NCBI RefSeq assembly: GCF_902459465.1
Contig: NC_047068.1
Span: 17,879,195-17,943,194, forward strand
Direction: 5' to 3'
DNA length: 64,000 bases
Source: Asterias rubens
Taxonomy: Eukaryota; Echinodermata; Asteroidea; Forcipulatida; Asteriidae
Shown here piece by piece: positions 1 to 12,026 of this stretch; the stretch's first letter is position 1, and each line of letters starts with the position of its first letter. The notes under the pieces were generated by a model. It did not search any database. It had not been told where the DNA came from and was given only the letters and a program-made list of their open reading frames with translations. A program made the position numbers and the translations under genes.

Positions 1-770
1 ATATTCCACAACTGGAGTGGAAACTGTGGACAATTCAGATAAAGATGTCAACCAGTAAGTTTTTATTCAAAATGTAGTCCATTTCAGAAAGTTTACCTAA
101 ATTTTTCAAACAAGGTTCAATCAAAAAACATTTTGATTATGTTTAATTTTGTTCAAAAAGGTATTCAACTTTATAACGAACCTTTTTTTGTAAAATAACA
201 CTTCAAATATCTATGCATTAAGTAATAAATTAAATAAACCATGCATAAAGAATGAAACTTAGACGAAACACACTAAAAATCAAATTCAAAATTGGTTTAG
301 ATTTGATTCATGCACGATTTAAGAAGCTAAGAGACTTTGAAATATGTTTCGTCTTAGAGTTTTTAAAATTTATTGGTTGATACAAACTCAATGACTTTGC
401 AAACAAAAATATCACACAAATAAAGCCTCAAACCTTTAAGGTGCATGAACAGGCTTTGATGATAAGAGCTTTATAAAAACACAAACATGAAAGATAATTG
501 CAAATTCATGAAAGCAAACATTGAAAGACAAATATTGCAGCTAAATGAAGTGGCTTAAGGGAAATTGCAGTGCATACACATTGCATGAAATTTAAAACTT
601 GTATCAATCTATAATTATGCTGAGATAAAGCCTCTACGGACCAATGGCTTAATCATACAGCTGACCAAAGAGCAAGGAACAGGGCTGAAATATGCTTGGC
701 ACAAAATGAATATGCAATGTGTATGCTCTATTCAGTGTGGGTGATTTTCAACTGCACACAATTTCTTGTT

Positions 771-1156
771 TTGAAGACCCTGGACACTATTGGTAAATTG
801 TCAAAGACCAGTCTTTTCACTTGGTGTTCTCAACATTTGCATAAAATAACAAACCTGTGAAAATTTCAGCTCAATTGGTCGTCGAAGTTGCGAGATAATA
901 ATGAAAGAAAAAACACCCTTGTCACACGAAGTTGTGTGCTTTCAGATGCTTGATTTCGAGACCTCAAAATCTAAATTTGAGGTCTCGAAATCAAATTCGT
1001 CGAAAACTACTTCTTTCTCAAAAACTAGTTCACTTCAGAGGGAGCAGTTTCTCACCATGCTTTATACCATCAACCTCTCCCCATTACTTGTTACCAAGTA
1101 ATGTTTTATGCTAATAATTATTTTGAGTAATTACCAATAGTGTCCACTGCCTTTAA
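771..1156 (+). mobile_element. TTAA-bordered MITE, copy with decayed left end
   Basis: Left end reads TTGA then GACCCTGGACACTATTGG. Right end is intact: CCAATAGTGTCCACTGCC, then TTAA at 1153-1156. The same internal GAGACCTCAAAATC foldback as the copy at 17073 is present. Confidence 0.8.
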
Positions 1157-1572
1157 AAGGATTGTAAGCACATGCAAACAACAATGCAAAACGACACACA
1201 CATTAATTTTTTGATTCACAATCTTATCAAAATCTTTAAATTGCACATTAACTTTTTTATAGAATACAAAACGCTAACTACCGGTAATACAAAATTGCTC
1301 AGCAGAAAAATTGCTTGTACTTTCACACTTAATACAACACACATAATAAAATGAACTAGTAAATTTTGAAAATTTGTTGGGCAAGCATGTATTAAATGTT
1401 ATAAAATGCCTGTGTGAGAAGTAAAATGATTCAAGTTATTTTTTCAACAATATAAGTTTGAGTGTTGTGTGATTCACACCACAACACAATGTCCAATCTA
1501 CTTTCATGGATAGATTATGACGGTGAAAATAGGATAATCAAAATCTACATAGAAATTGCTATACAACAGTTA

Positions 1573-1780
1573 CCCGTTGTATGGCTTCTGACTGGGATTG
1601 CGAACGGAGATATTGACAAAATAGGGAGACTGCCAACATTAGGGCTAAATAGCTCTGTTGGTAGAGTGCTGGCACGTTAATCTAGAGGTTGCAGGTTCAA
1701 GTCCTGCTCTAGGGAATTTTTCTTTGTTAAACCCCAAATCATTTCAACATTTATCCAGTCAGTTTCCCCTGTGGTTTATA
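1573..1780 (+). mobile_element. tRNA-derived SINE, copy 1
   Basis: Pol III boxes are clear: A box TAGCTCTGTTGG (1650-1661) and B box GGTTCAAGTCC (1694-1704). The tRNA-like head has a GTT at the anticodon position, so it may derive from tRNA-Asn; that is inference. Head and downstream body (AACCCCAAATCATT, then CAGTCAGTTT) recur in the copies at 1883, 5710, 8100 and 38555. Confidence 0.7.
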
Positions 1781-1882
1781 ACTTGAGGTGTTAGCAAAAA
1801 GTCAAATCTGACTAAAGTGATCTCTCTGCTGCAGCTTCAAATTTCAAGAATGTATCGTAAACTTTGATGTGATCGGCAGTTA

Positions 1883-2095
1883 CAGGTTGTATGTCTTCTA
1901 AATGGCACCCCCTGAACAAAGGTTTTGAAAAAATGGGAAGACTGCCAACATTAGAGATAGATAGCTCTACTGGTGGAGCGCTGGCATGTTAATACAGAGG
2001 TCGCAGGTTCAAGTCCTGCTCTAGTCAATTTTTCGCTGTTAAACCTAAAATCATCTAAAATCTACCCAGTCAGTTTCGCTGGTGGTTCATTATGA
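1883..2095 (+). mobile_element. tRNA-derived SINE, copy 2
   Basis: Same family and orientation as the copy at 1573-1780, including the upstream GTTGTATG(G/T)CTTCT segment, the GGGAGACTGCCAACATTAG-like lead and B box GGTTCAAGTCC at about 2008-2018. The two copies are only 100 bp apart. Confidence 0.7.
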
Positions 2096-2259
2096 TACCA
2101 ATATTGTTGGTAAACTACATAACAACGTGTCAGGGAGAATAAATTTAAAACCAAAGTGCTTGCAGTGTGATATTTAGAGCTTCCTAAACTCCAGTGTAGT
2201 GGACTATATTTGTGTTGCGTAAGGAGTGCCAAAAGGGGAACCAATTTTTTAATTTCAGG

Positions 2260-5200
2260 CTACTTTCTGAACTCAGGAGTCTTTCGCTGGGTTTTCTTTG
2301 TGGATGGGTTGGCAATGGGGTACAGTGATCTCCTCACTCCTTTTGTCTTGACCGTCACTGGTGATCGCGGTTTTGTTGATCTATAACCCTGTGTAGTGCT
2401 GCCTGGTACCCTCTGGGATGTGACCTTTGATCTGGTGGGTTCATGGGTTAATTTCTTGGGATCATTCAGTTTGGGCTGATGTTGTTCGTTGCTGATGACA
2501 ATTCCATATTTGGATGGTCTATGAACAAAAAAAAGTAGGTTTTAAGATCATGAGTGATTTGAAGAACAAAATGCGTTGTGGCCAAGCAGTCCAGTACAAC
2601 AGACTCAAATTCTGGTGGACAAGTCATCGGGTATGGAATCAAATCCCAGTCGTGACACTTGAGCAAGAAACTGTAATTGTTTCTCTTCACCCAGGAGCAA
2701 CAGGATACATGTGATTAACAATAGGGCAAGATAGCTCATGTGGTACAGCGTCGGCACGTTAATCCAGAGGTGGCAGGTAAAATATAAATGTTTCTTCATT
2801 CAACCCTAAGTTAGAACTATACATGGTTTTAAAAGCCAATCCGACTTATGTGAACTACTTACCTGTAGGTGTTGGCACTTGCTGGTCTTGCAGGTGACAC
2901 TTGGCTCAGGAGTGGTTTCAAAATTCTACGAGAAAACAAAAAAGGGGGTGCTGATATGAACATCAAGGCATGCTGTGGACCACAGCATAATAATGAGGGG
3001 AGCAATATAAGAAAAACTGTGAAATTTGATTGGTCAAGAACCAATCACTTGACGTGCAACAAAAACACATGTTACATGGCTCGGGGTCGGGTAACATAAA
3101 AAGTGATGTACACCGGTGTACATCACCTTGATCGTTCCCAAGGTTGGTACGAAACAACCATTGGTTAGAGGGAACAGTCAGGAATTGTTTCTTGTTCGTC
3201 GTGATAATGTTTGAAGATAACAACAGAACTTTGAGAAGAGGAATATTAATGTTACCAAGGTATAACAAAACAATTGTTGCACGCTGTGATTGGGGTCCAT
3301 GGGTTTAGTACACCCTTGGGGGAAAATGGCACCCGAGGCGAGGGTGACAAGCGTGCAACAATTGTATAATGTACAGGTTTGTAGTTTTATTTCACAAGTA
3401 AATTTCAGTCAAAGCAACATCAGACAAATTCACAAATTTACACTCGCCTTCCTTCGGCAACGCTTCTAGGCCTACCCCTAGACATGTTAGAGAGTCCTCC
3501 AGCTGTAACTTTCTTGTCTCCAAACACCCTGGCTTCAGCTACTTTGGCTTTCTTCTTCCTCTCCAGGGCTTTGACTGTAGCGGCTGACAGCGGTCGCATG
3601 GGGGCAACATCCTGCTGATGCAGTACCTAAAATATGTTGTGTAGCAAGTGTTACACATAGACCTGAATAATAGTTCGTGGAGGCAACAAAGACAATTACC
3701 TGCATGGCCCCTGGTCATTGCCTTGGTGCCTTTGAGAAATAAGTAGAAATTTACAATTTCCTAAAAAGGTGCCCTTATCGAGGAGAAAATACAAAGTTGC
3801 CCTTGCCCTTTCAAAAACGAAGCATACAGGCCTGGTTATAATTTTTTAAAGAAAACTGTCTGTATATCTTCTACTCTAAATCACATTTTGGAAAACTAGT
3901 TTGGGATTTTTTAAACAAATGACTTTAAGAAGCAACTCTAACTAGTAAATTAAAGGGGGAACTATGTGTAAATCTTTACAGTCCAAAGTTTTAATGAAAA
4001 CAAGTTTACCCTGCTCTTCCTTCCTTCTTTTTTATCCAGTTTTCTAGACTGTGTGATGATGTCCATCCTCTGGGATGCAGTCATGGTGAAGAAGATGTCA
4101 TACAGATCATATTGAGCTGCACGTACCTACAAGCAAGATTTGCAAATCAATTTAGGAAGAGTACACCTATGCAACTAGCTTGAACAAAACAAAAAAGATT
4201 GACCCAAAACAATGCATGACAATGCAACACCTAAAAGTTAAAGACCAAGTACGAGAACACGACTCAAAGGTGCAAGACCTGGGCCCAATTTTATAGAGCT
4301 GCTTAAGCACAAAATTTTGCTGAAGCGAAAAAATCCTTCCTTATTAAAATCAGACTACGGCCAAGACTCCACTTAATTGTTATGCTAAGTAGACAACAAC
4401 TAAATACCAGTCACAAGCATTGTATATGACATGAAATTTTGGCCAGTGACATGTGTAAAATAAGCGAGCTATTTTCGTGCTTAAGCACCCCAGGTCAAAA
4501 TTCCAGTTGAACCTAGTTAACTGGTGTCAACTGGTTCAACTGGATAGTGACCAAACTCGTCCATTTTCCATATTAACCAACTGGTTTGGACTAGGTTTAA
4601 CTGAGTTCAACTAGGTTGAAATTATAAACCATTAAGTTTCTGTCCATTTTCCGTATTAAACCAACTGGTATTAACTGTGTTTAACTAGTTTATCAACTGG
4701 TTTTCAACTAGTTCCAGTTAAACCCAGTTTAATTAGGTTCAACTGGAATTTTGACCTGGGACAAAAAGCAGCAAACACAGCAAAACTATGCTCAAAATAA
4801 TAAGGTTACCAGCCAAACTACCATGTCGTATGAACAATTCGTGGCTGGTATCCTGCTCATTTCTGCTTAGCAGAAGTATATCAAGCAATAATTTCTGATT
4901 AAGCAGCAATTTCATGAAGCTTGTAAGCAGATATTTCCTGTGTTATGATTTATGAGTTGGCTCTTCATACATTTTGATGTAACTGATCAAAGCCATCCTG
5001 AATGTCTGTCAAGTCCTGCTGTAGTCAATATTTCTTTATTTAAGCGAAAATTATTAAAATGGTTAAAACATATTTATATGTCAAAAACAGATGTTGGATA
5101 ATTACCTGAGCAAGCACTCTCTCAGCTAGTACCATATCCTGCATTGACATCACGCCCTGCTTGATAGGAGTCTCAGAGATAAACTTGTCTGCAAAAGCAA

Positions 5201-8200
5201 CGCTGTCCTGAAATAATTTAAACAAATGCAGAAAGGTCAATATATAACAGGCATAGAACTTCATGGGCATCATAGAAACATTCTCAGCTCAGAAATGCTC
5301 ACATTATTGATTTGATTTACTAAGGGATGTGTACTTTTAGGTGAGGGGAAAAAGGGGGCATTGCCTCAGTATGACTGATATTCTCAGTGATCAACATGTA
5401 TGTGTTGAACATATTTAAAGCCATTGGACCCTTTCGGTACAGAAAAACAAAACAAAAGTTAACAGATTTACAAATAACTTACAGGGTTTACAGAAGGTAG
5501 TGGTGAAAGACTTCTCTTGAAATATTATTCAATGAAATGCTTTCCTTTTTGAGAAAACAGTAAAAAAAAACTCAATTCTCGATAGCGAGAATTACAGATT
5601 TATTTTAAACACATGTCATGACACGGCGAAACGCGCGGATACAAGGGTGGGTTTTCCCGATATTTTCTCCCGACTCCGATGACCATTGAGCCTAAATTTT
5701 CACAGGTTTGTTGTTTTATATATAAGTTGTGATACACGAAGTGTGGGCCATGGACAATACTGTTTACCGAAAATGTCCAATGGCTTTAACCCTCGATCAA
5801 GATATTCTCAAAATAGGGAGACCACCAACAAAGGGCTGGAAAGCTCAGTTGGTAGAGCGCAGGCACCTTAAACCAGAGGTAGTTGGTTCAATTCCCCCTC
5901 TCTTAAATTTGTTTTTGTTCAACCCCAAATCATTGAAAATATTCAGGTGCACATTTCCTACATTAGCCTATTAGTTAACCCCCAAAGGGCCATGTTTCAG
6001 CCAACCAGAATGCAGACAGAACCAGCAAAAGTTGTGCGAACAAAACAAACAATACTTTTATTAAATAAGAGCAAAGTTTTATCCAGGATACAATATATCT
6101 TAAGTGCCTTACTTTGATGGTTTTGATGGTGTCTTGAACTTTGTTGGTCTGGAAGATTCTCCTGGTAAGATAACCCTTTGAAACAGCTGAGACCCGGTCA
6201 AACTTTGCCTTCATTGTGGGTGAGTTTACAATCTACAAAAAAAAGCAGGAAGAGCAAAACAATTTTATATTCAGAATAGGCAAACCATACATTTAAATTT
6301 TAAAGTTGTTTTAAAACTTGTTTTTAAAAACTACATTTGTTATTGCTGTGTTGAACATTACTAATAACACAATGGTTTGCACATGGAACTTTGTCAGAAG
6401 ACCAGTTGCTTAAAAAAACAAGACAAATACCTAAAAAGTCAAAGCAAAGAAAGTAAAGTGTCTTGCTCAATGACACAAGTGCCAAGACAGGGACTCTAAC
6501 CCACAATCTGCTGATCAGAAACACGAGAGTCCGGTGTTCTTAACCGCTCGGCCACAACACCCAACGAAAGACTTTGATTTATGTGAGGTCGTTATGTCTT
6601 TTTACCTTGCTGTATGGACTTCTGATCATCACTGGTGAACTGACGCTCTCTTCAGCAGCAGGTGACCTAGCTGTAACAGGACTATTAGCCCCTCCGATAA
6701 CGAGTCTACTGTGATCCCCTCCTAGGTAGAATGGTTCCACCGCTCCTCCACTACCCACTGTACTGGTTAATGTTACAATAGGGGAGGTCTTCGTGATGAC
6801 AGAGGGGCTTGTGTGCTTGGATGGAATATTTGGTGATGAAGTACGATGTGAGGTGCTTTGGTCAGGGGAAGGCCTTGCTGATTTTACACTAGATGGTGAT
6901 GACTGTTTCACAAGTTGAGCTGTGAACAAAAGTTTTGCAAGTTGAATTGTATTCAACAGTAAACCTCTTGATCTATCAAACAAATTTTCTCTGACATCAA
7001 AGTGATCAGATTTCATGGCTTTGCTAACTGTCAAATTATGCGCTTATATCACCATTCAACGCTAACTGTGTAAGTGCCAAATATCTGCACTAGCTGTGTA
7101 AGCTTAGAATGCCTACTTTCATGTGCACAAGCAAACAATTTATTGATAACCCAGTATGAAGGCAAGGAAAGATACCAATGCCCCAACTTGACCAATCTCT
7201 AATGAGTCTCTCGAGTCCTTCAATTAAATTAAATTCAATTCAATACAATTCAAATAAAAATAATTTCCATATTGGTGAACACAGGAGAAAAATTAACAAT
7301 TTTAGGACAATAATTTAAGACAAAGACAGTCAAAAACTGGTTGAGAAAAGTAATGAATGAAAAAAAAAATTAATAATGAAATGAAGATAAGATAATGTAA
7401 TTGATACGGAGCAAACCAATGGTGGGCATTTATAGAAGCCAAAAAGGCTTGTTTGAAATGCCCACTGACAAATACAAGACAAAATTTGTACAATAGAAGT
7501 TTCTCGGTTGCAGCCCCCACCTGTGGAATGGCTTGCCTCTCACCCTTAGTCACAACCTGACATATCTTCATTCAAATCCAATCTCAAAACTTACCTCTTC
7601 AGTCAAGCCTACCATTCATTTTTCTAGTGGTCTTATTTAAAGCGCAGTGAATAGTTTTTCTAGATGCCAGCGCTTTATAAGATTTATTATTATTTATTAT
7701 TATTATTATTAATACTCACATTCGCTAACATCTTTCTCTCCTCGATCAACCGTTTCCCGCAAGACCTCTTTGCTCAACCCTTTCCCATCATCTTTGTTCC
7801 CCGCCATCAATCCCTGTTTCTGACGAAACTGTTTCTCCAGCTCTGCCATCTCTAGTTGCAGCGTCATCTGGGCCTGCTGCTGCTCGATCAGCAACTGCTG
7901 CAGTTGCTGTCGCTGCTGCTCTTCCATGTGCTTCCTCATCTCCTCAAAATAGCCCAGCTGCAGATGCAAGAGGTTCTCTTCTGTCAGCTCTAGACGTAAA
8001 AAAAATAGTGTTTTCAATGTACATTTTTTCTCATCTTTTGTAGAGACTGAAGTAGTGGATGTAATATTTTTGTACATATGTATGACTTTGAAACAAAATG
8101 GAAAAACGAACAAAGATACTAACAAAATATAGAGTCCACCAACATAGGGCTGAAATAGCTCATTTTGTAGAGCACTGGCACTTAAAACTAGAGGTCGCAG

Positions 8201-11200
8201 GTTCAAATCTTTCCGTTGTAATTTTTTATCTGATTACCCAAAGTTGGTTTATTAAATTATGTGCACCAAGTTTGTTTTCAATTTCCATTGTGGTATACAG
8301 CATTACTTTTTGGCAAAGGGTTATTTGCAAGAGTTGGCAATCAATATACACACAAAACATTATAAACGTTAGACATAAACTGTTGTAGTTCGTTTCAAGC
8401 ATTTCCAAGCAAGATACGCCTAGAAAAAAACTGCATTACATAAACTCAATGTGTTTTAGGTGGTAATCATGCATTGGCCCTTATGCGACCGTATCTACAC
8501 ACAACTCTGTGCACTATGAAAGCCTATTTGAAAAGGGGGGTGGCTTGTATGTGTGGTTGTCAAAACATTGCTGGGTTTTTAATGTAAAATATACAAAATT
8601 TACATCGAAAAAAAGTAGGCCTAATTGATCAAGAATGCAGTTTAAAGATTTTGCACAAAATTGGAAAGAGTTGTACCTTTATTTTGATGTACATTTTCTG
8701 CTTCTGATTCAGTCGTCACATTTTCTTTTGGTTCTATGGATGAAGTGTCAGCATCTGCACCAAGTTCAAGACTCCTTCTAGCAGGGGGTTGTCCTTCACT
8801 TTGTCCAAGACTTGCATGAGGTGCTTCATTCCTTGCCTGGGCATCAAGCAAGGCCGGTGATGGGTGCTCTAGGGTGTACGAGTTTCTCCTGACGCGCTTC
8901 TCAGGAGATGAGAAGTCATTCTCACTGCTGCTCTTAGCAGATTCCTGTTTTGGAGACAACTTGGAGTGCTGGCTTGATTTAGTGGCAAAAGTGGGATTAC
9001 GCTCACTATCTTCTTGACCTACAGGGGTCCCTCTAACTGTATCATTGAGAACATCCCCATTTGGTTGTGGGGTCTCAACAAGGGTGTTCCAAGGGTCTTC
9101 AATATCTTGCAGAGTGGATGCAGCACTAACGGTCCTTAGGGTGGAAGGCAACGTACACGACTGACCCAAGGTGTTTGTGTACAATGTTGATCCTGTTGAG
9201 ATGAACATGGATAAGTCTCGATCTGTTTGGGATAAGTTGCTATTTGGGCTTCTCTCATCAGGACTTCTCTCATTATCACCCAACGTGTTTTCATTAACAG
9301 TGGGGCTTGGGTTCTCAAGAGGTGTTGATGAAGGAACTCCTGATACGTCTGAGAAGAAGTGGGATCCTGAAGGCGTTGGTAGCAAGGAGTACTCACCTAA
9401 AAGGCTCAGGTAAGAGTCTTTTTCACCAAATGATTCTATATCATCATCATTATCATTGTGGAAATCCTTAAGAGGAGGCATTAAGTGTACACCTGTCACA
9501 GGTGGAATCTGTTCTGAATCTGGTGTTTTAGCTTTGTCAGAGTCTTTGCTCCAAGAGCAAGCTAACTTGACACCAGCTGTAGAGCCTGACAGCATTGAAC
9601 TTGATCCCGAAGCATTTACAGATCCAGATGTTATATCTTGGTCACTCTTGTGCAGAACTGTTGATGTAGAAGATGTTGCAGGCGATAAAGTCCAGGCATT
9701 TGATTCAGATGATTCAATTCTATGAAGTGAAGGACTTCCTGAAGCAGTCACGTCAAGGGCTTTAGCCTCTCCTTTGCTAGAAGATTCGGAACTGTGCCCA
9801 GAGACAGTTTTTTTTGCTTTGGACACTGTATCTAATGTAGCTTTAACTGCACTGTTAGAATCATCTAAGCTGGTGGGACTTTTACTAAAGTCGGACACGG
9901 CTATTACTGTCTGATTAAGCAGGCTTGCATCACTGCTGCTGCTTGTTGATCCCTGGGCACTCAGTACCTCCCCAATGGGGTTTGTGCGCGGAGGAACTAC
10001 ATTAGCATCCGGTTTAGATGTGGGTGATTCTGGCAATCCTACATGTAGGTCAACACTAGGAATGTGTGATTCTACTCCTGTTTGATTCTCATTTGCTTCT
10101 GTAGATGTGTTTGGGAGTCTTGTCAAACCCTTTGATTGGTCTAGATGACGGGCTTGACTTCTTGATGAAGTATCAATAACTTCTGACGAGTTGATGTAGT
10201 CTACATTACTATTTTGACTTGATGATCGTCTCTCCTGGAATATAAACCACAAATAAAGGGAAAGTTTCAAGAGTCATTGTGTTTCATAGTCTTTAGGAGA
10301 CATAAACTCACAATAGTTTTTTTTAGCTCAGTGGATTATTTTGGAAATCTAAGACAAACACTGCTAGTATCTCTACATTTCTTGTTAGACACGTAAAAAG
10401 CACTGGATGTATTCTAATATATTTAAATTTAGCATTAACTTGTGACCGAACATGGCATTGTTCCAATCATTAATTAAATTTGTAACTCCCGAACATGCTT
10501 ATTATTAGTAGGATTTGAAACTGCTTGGTGGAAATACTATATCTGGAAAGGTTTGCGAAAACACCATATGTACGTAATGACTATCTCTAATGAGTGAACC
10601 ACCCCAACTCATTAGAGATAGTCATTACATGGTCTTACCGCAAACCTTTCTATGTGCGTATGCACGTTGAAATGGCAATATCAGTCTTCCTTGCCTCCTA
10701 GTTGACCAAAGCTATGATACTATGCTGTCTCTTTTACCTCCATATTATTGACGATTGCCTGCACTTTATCCAGCAGTCTCAGTCGTTTTTTACTTGTTAG
10801 CTCCTGCTCTTTTTTCATAGCTGCAATCCTGAACTGCCTCATCTCATGTCGTCGCTGCTCTGTCATCTAGTAAACAGAGAAAATCACACATTAAAAATAT
10901 TACAGGGATAACTGTGCCACCAATCAGCTAGTGGAGGCTCAAACAGGCCTAGAATTAAGCAGGGGCCACGGAGGTCATGGCTTTCATTAACCGGGTTTCA
11001 GCCTTGATGCCTCAATTGTTTCCCAGAGAGTTTAAGATTCTGCAATGGGAGCGCCCCTTAGAAAATGAAAATGGCATTTCCCTCTCAAAGATGAAGTTCA
11101 AGGCCTGTGCAGAAAACTGACGCCAAAACCATGCAATATGGTAGAACAATTCTCTTAACGATGGATATGGGTTCTTTTACGTGCATTACACAACACATGG

Positions 11201-11542
11201 GATCAACAGCTTCATATCCAACCTGAAGGACGAAGCAATTTAATGGTTAGGTGTCTTCATGCTTTTGGACAAAAATGTCAAGACCAGAACCTGAACCCAC
11301 ACTCTGTTAAATGAGAAACACCAGATCCTGACTCAAGAGTGTTGACAGCTCAGACATGACACGCCACCTTTACAGAAATAACTTACAACTGGGGGAGGGA
11401 TAGGCTTTCCATTCAATCTGATCAACGACACAAAAGAAGATGAGGCAGTAGCTGAGGAGTCATCTGGTTGTTCCTGTTTGTCATCATCCAGGAGTTTATA
11501 AGCAGAAATCTGACGCTCAATTGCAGCTAAAAGCTCTTCCAT
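2260..11542 (-). CDS. CCP110: CCP110 (CP110), centriolar coiled-coil protein, complete
   Basis: Caps the distal end of centrioles with CEP97 and restrains ciliogenesis (known for the family). Exons, minus strand: 11387-11542, 10738-10866, 8677-10234, 7720-7989, 6606-6919, 6113-6232, 5106-5207, 4010-4126, 3448-3626, 2863-2925, 2260-2518. All phases fit, giving about 1088 residues against roughly 1000 in human. Recognition: the N-terminal SLIRLNG motif near residue 40 (human SLIRFHG); a Glu/Gln-rich coiled coil with FEEMRK near 630; and three conserved C-terminal exons with KGYLTRRIFQTNK, QERVLAQ-like AERVLAQ and DLYDIFFTM (residues about 810-920). The large exon is Ser/Thr-rich and poorly conserved. 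The last two exons depend on a GC donor at 3447; reading through instead gives a stop after GRRV at 3438. Exon 11387 carries 24 nt of leader after its acceptor. Confidence 0.9.
3690..3850. repeat. CTTGGTGCCC repeat family, example copy
   Basis: Segments such as TGGTCATTGCCTTGGTGCC and TTGCCCTTGCCCTTTCAAAA recur at 19370-19530, 29090-29390, 57380-57525, 59580-59710, 61020-61130, 61800-61870 and 63895-63930. The copies are diverged and lack clear ends, so the element type is open. Confidence 0.5.
4279..4925. mobile_element. GGGCCCAATTTCAT foldback element split by a second inverted-repeat element (4488-4760)
   Basis: The outer element starts near 4279 with the GGGCCCAATTT end and AGAGCTGCTTAAGCA and resumes after 4760 with the ACCAGCCAAACTACCATG core typical of the family. 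The inserted element has inverted ends CCCAGGTCAAAATTCCAGTT and its complement (ends 4488 and 4760). Its interior is a degenerate run of AACTGGTT/AACTAGTT units. The order of insertion is therefore readable from the sequence. Confidence 0.7.
5710..5960 (+). mobile_element. tRNA-derived SINE, copy 3
   Basis: AGCTCAGTTGGTAGAGCG A box near 5841-5858 and GGTTCAATTCC B box at 5885-5895, followed by the shared AACCCCAAATCATT body. It lies in the CCP110 intron between exons 5106 and 6113. Confidence 0.7.
6421..6562 (-). mobile_element. tRNA(Leu/Ser)-headed SINE
   Basis: On the minus strand the A-box-like TGGCCGAGCGGTTAA (6540-6554) is followed by the B-box-like GGTTAGAGTCC (6491-6501). After the head comes a CACTTGTGTCATTGAGCAAG tail that also occurs, varied, at 34550-34580 and 2660-2680. 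It lies in a CCP110 intron. It reads as a SINE rather than a working tRNA because the acceptor stem does not close and the tail is shared with other copies. Confidence 0.65.
7480..7713 (+). mobile_element. Decayed 3' end of a CR1/L2-like non-LTR retrotransposon with (TTA)n tail
   Basis: Translated on the plus strand, about 7495-7620 gives a broken version of the conserved C-terminal end of CR1/L2-type reverse transcriptase ORFs (FSVAAPT then a LPL/FKSKLKT-like stretch, here degraded). It is followed by a GCGCTTTATAAG segment and a TTA microsatellite (7683-7713), the usual 3' end of such elements. It abuts the donor of CCP110 exon 7720-7989, so the microsatellite sits within 10 bp of a splice site. 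Confidence 0.55.
8100..8250 (+). mobile_element. tRNA-derived SINE, copy 4
   Basis: Same family: a CCAACATAGGGCTGAAATAG lead, A-box remnant, and B box GGTTCAAATCT (8200-8210). It lies in the CCP110 intron between exons 7720 and 8677, opposite to the gene. Confidence 0.6.
10507..10660 (-). mobile_element. Hairpin element, GGAAAGGTTTGCGG family, inverted copy
   Basis: The arms CCATGTAATGACTATCTCTAA and its complement fold back around GTGAACCACCCCAACTC. It carries the same side tail (AGGATTTGAAAC, GGTGGAAATAC), reverse complemented, as the copy at 31283-31550. It lies in the CCP110 intron between exons 8677 and 10738. No target duplication is evident for this copy. Confidence 0.65.
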
Positions 11543-11951
11543 CTTGAACTATGTTATATGTAATTCCTGTAAACAAAAATATTATCAAGCAAATATTGAA
11601 ATAGTTGCAATAATGTACCCCTCCCTCCGACAGCCGTGGGAGGAGGGCTATTTCGGGACAAAGTCTTTATCGCAAAGATTGAAATACACAACTTTTTATT
11701 CAATGAAGTAGATAATGTACAAAACAACATTTCTCCATCCTCCCAATGAAAGTCTACGCCCGTCGTGAGAGGTTTATGATTAAATCATGGCAACAAAAAC
11801 AAACAACCCCAAAGTAAAAATTAATACTTATATAATACTAATAGGGGCCTACTAGTTACTACATGTACTACTAAACTACTAAGTACTTGTATTTTTTTTA
11901 AGTACTACAAATTATGGTTTGTTTTTGTGATTCATAGATAGCCTAGATGTA

Positions 11952-12013
11952 GTTGCGATAACGTAACCCTCCTGCCGACGGCGTAGCCAGCAGGAGGGTT
12001 ACGTTATCGCAAC
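11952..12013. mobile_element. 62-bp perfect-arm hairpin insertion with 13-bp target duplication
   Basis: 23-bp arms (11952-11974 and 11991-12013) beginning GTTGCGATAACGTAACCCTC are perfectly complementary around a 16-nt loop. The hairpin is flanked by TAGCCTAGATGTA (11939-11951) and TAGCCTAGATGCA (12014-12026), a 13-bp direct repeat with one mismatch. A related hairpin sits at 25908-25973 and a degenerate one at 11608-11660. It lies in the first CCP110 intron. Confidence 0.75.
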
Positions 12014-12026
12014 TAGCCTAGATGCA

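Larger units (their letters stand above)
1..2259. other. 3' flank of CCP110: AT-rich non-coding DNA with one MITE and two SINEs
   Basis: No convincing conserved gene was found here. The stretch holds a TTAA-bordered MITE (771-1156) and two neighbouring copies of one tRNA-derived SINE (1573-1780 and 1883-2095). A minus-strand ATTAAA lies about 2248-2253, only a few bases past the CCP110 stop, and could serve as a poly(A) signal. The first 54 bases are open in one plus frame and end at a GTAAGT donor, so they might be the edge of an exon of another gene; see findings. Confidence 0.5.

Noticed and set aside
901-1114. Short coding frames of about 60 residues
   Set aside because: They fall within a MITE, and equivalent frames appear at 17234 in another copy of the same element.
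1643-1715. tRNA gene
   Set aside because: A and B boxes are present but the acceptor stem does not pair and the same head with the same body recurs elsewhere, so it is a SINE head.
6472-6560. tRNA-Leu or tRNA-Ser gene on minus strand
   Set aside because: The B box is altered, no closed acceptor stem is seen, and a SINE-type tail follows.
9136-9725. Open frames on both strands inside CCP110 exon 3
   Set aside because: They are shadows of the long CCP110 frame, which has the protein matches and fitting splice sites.
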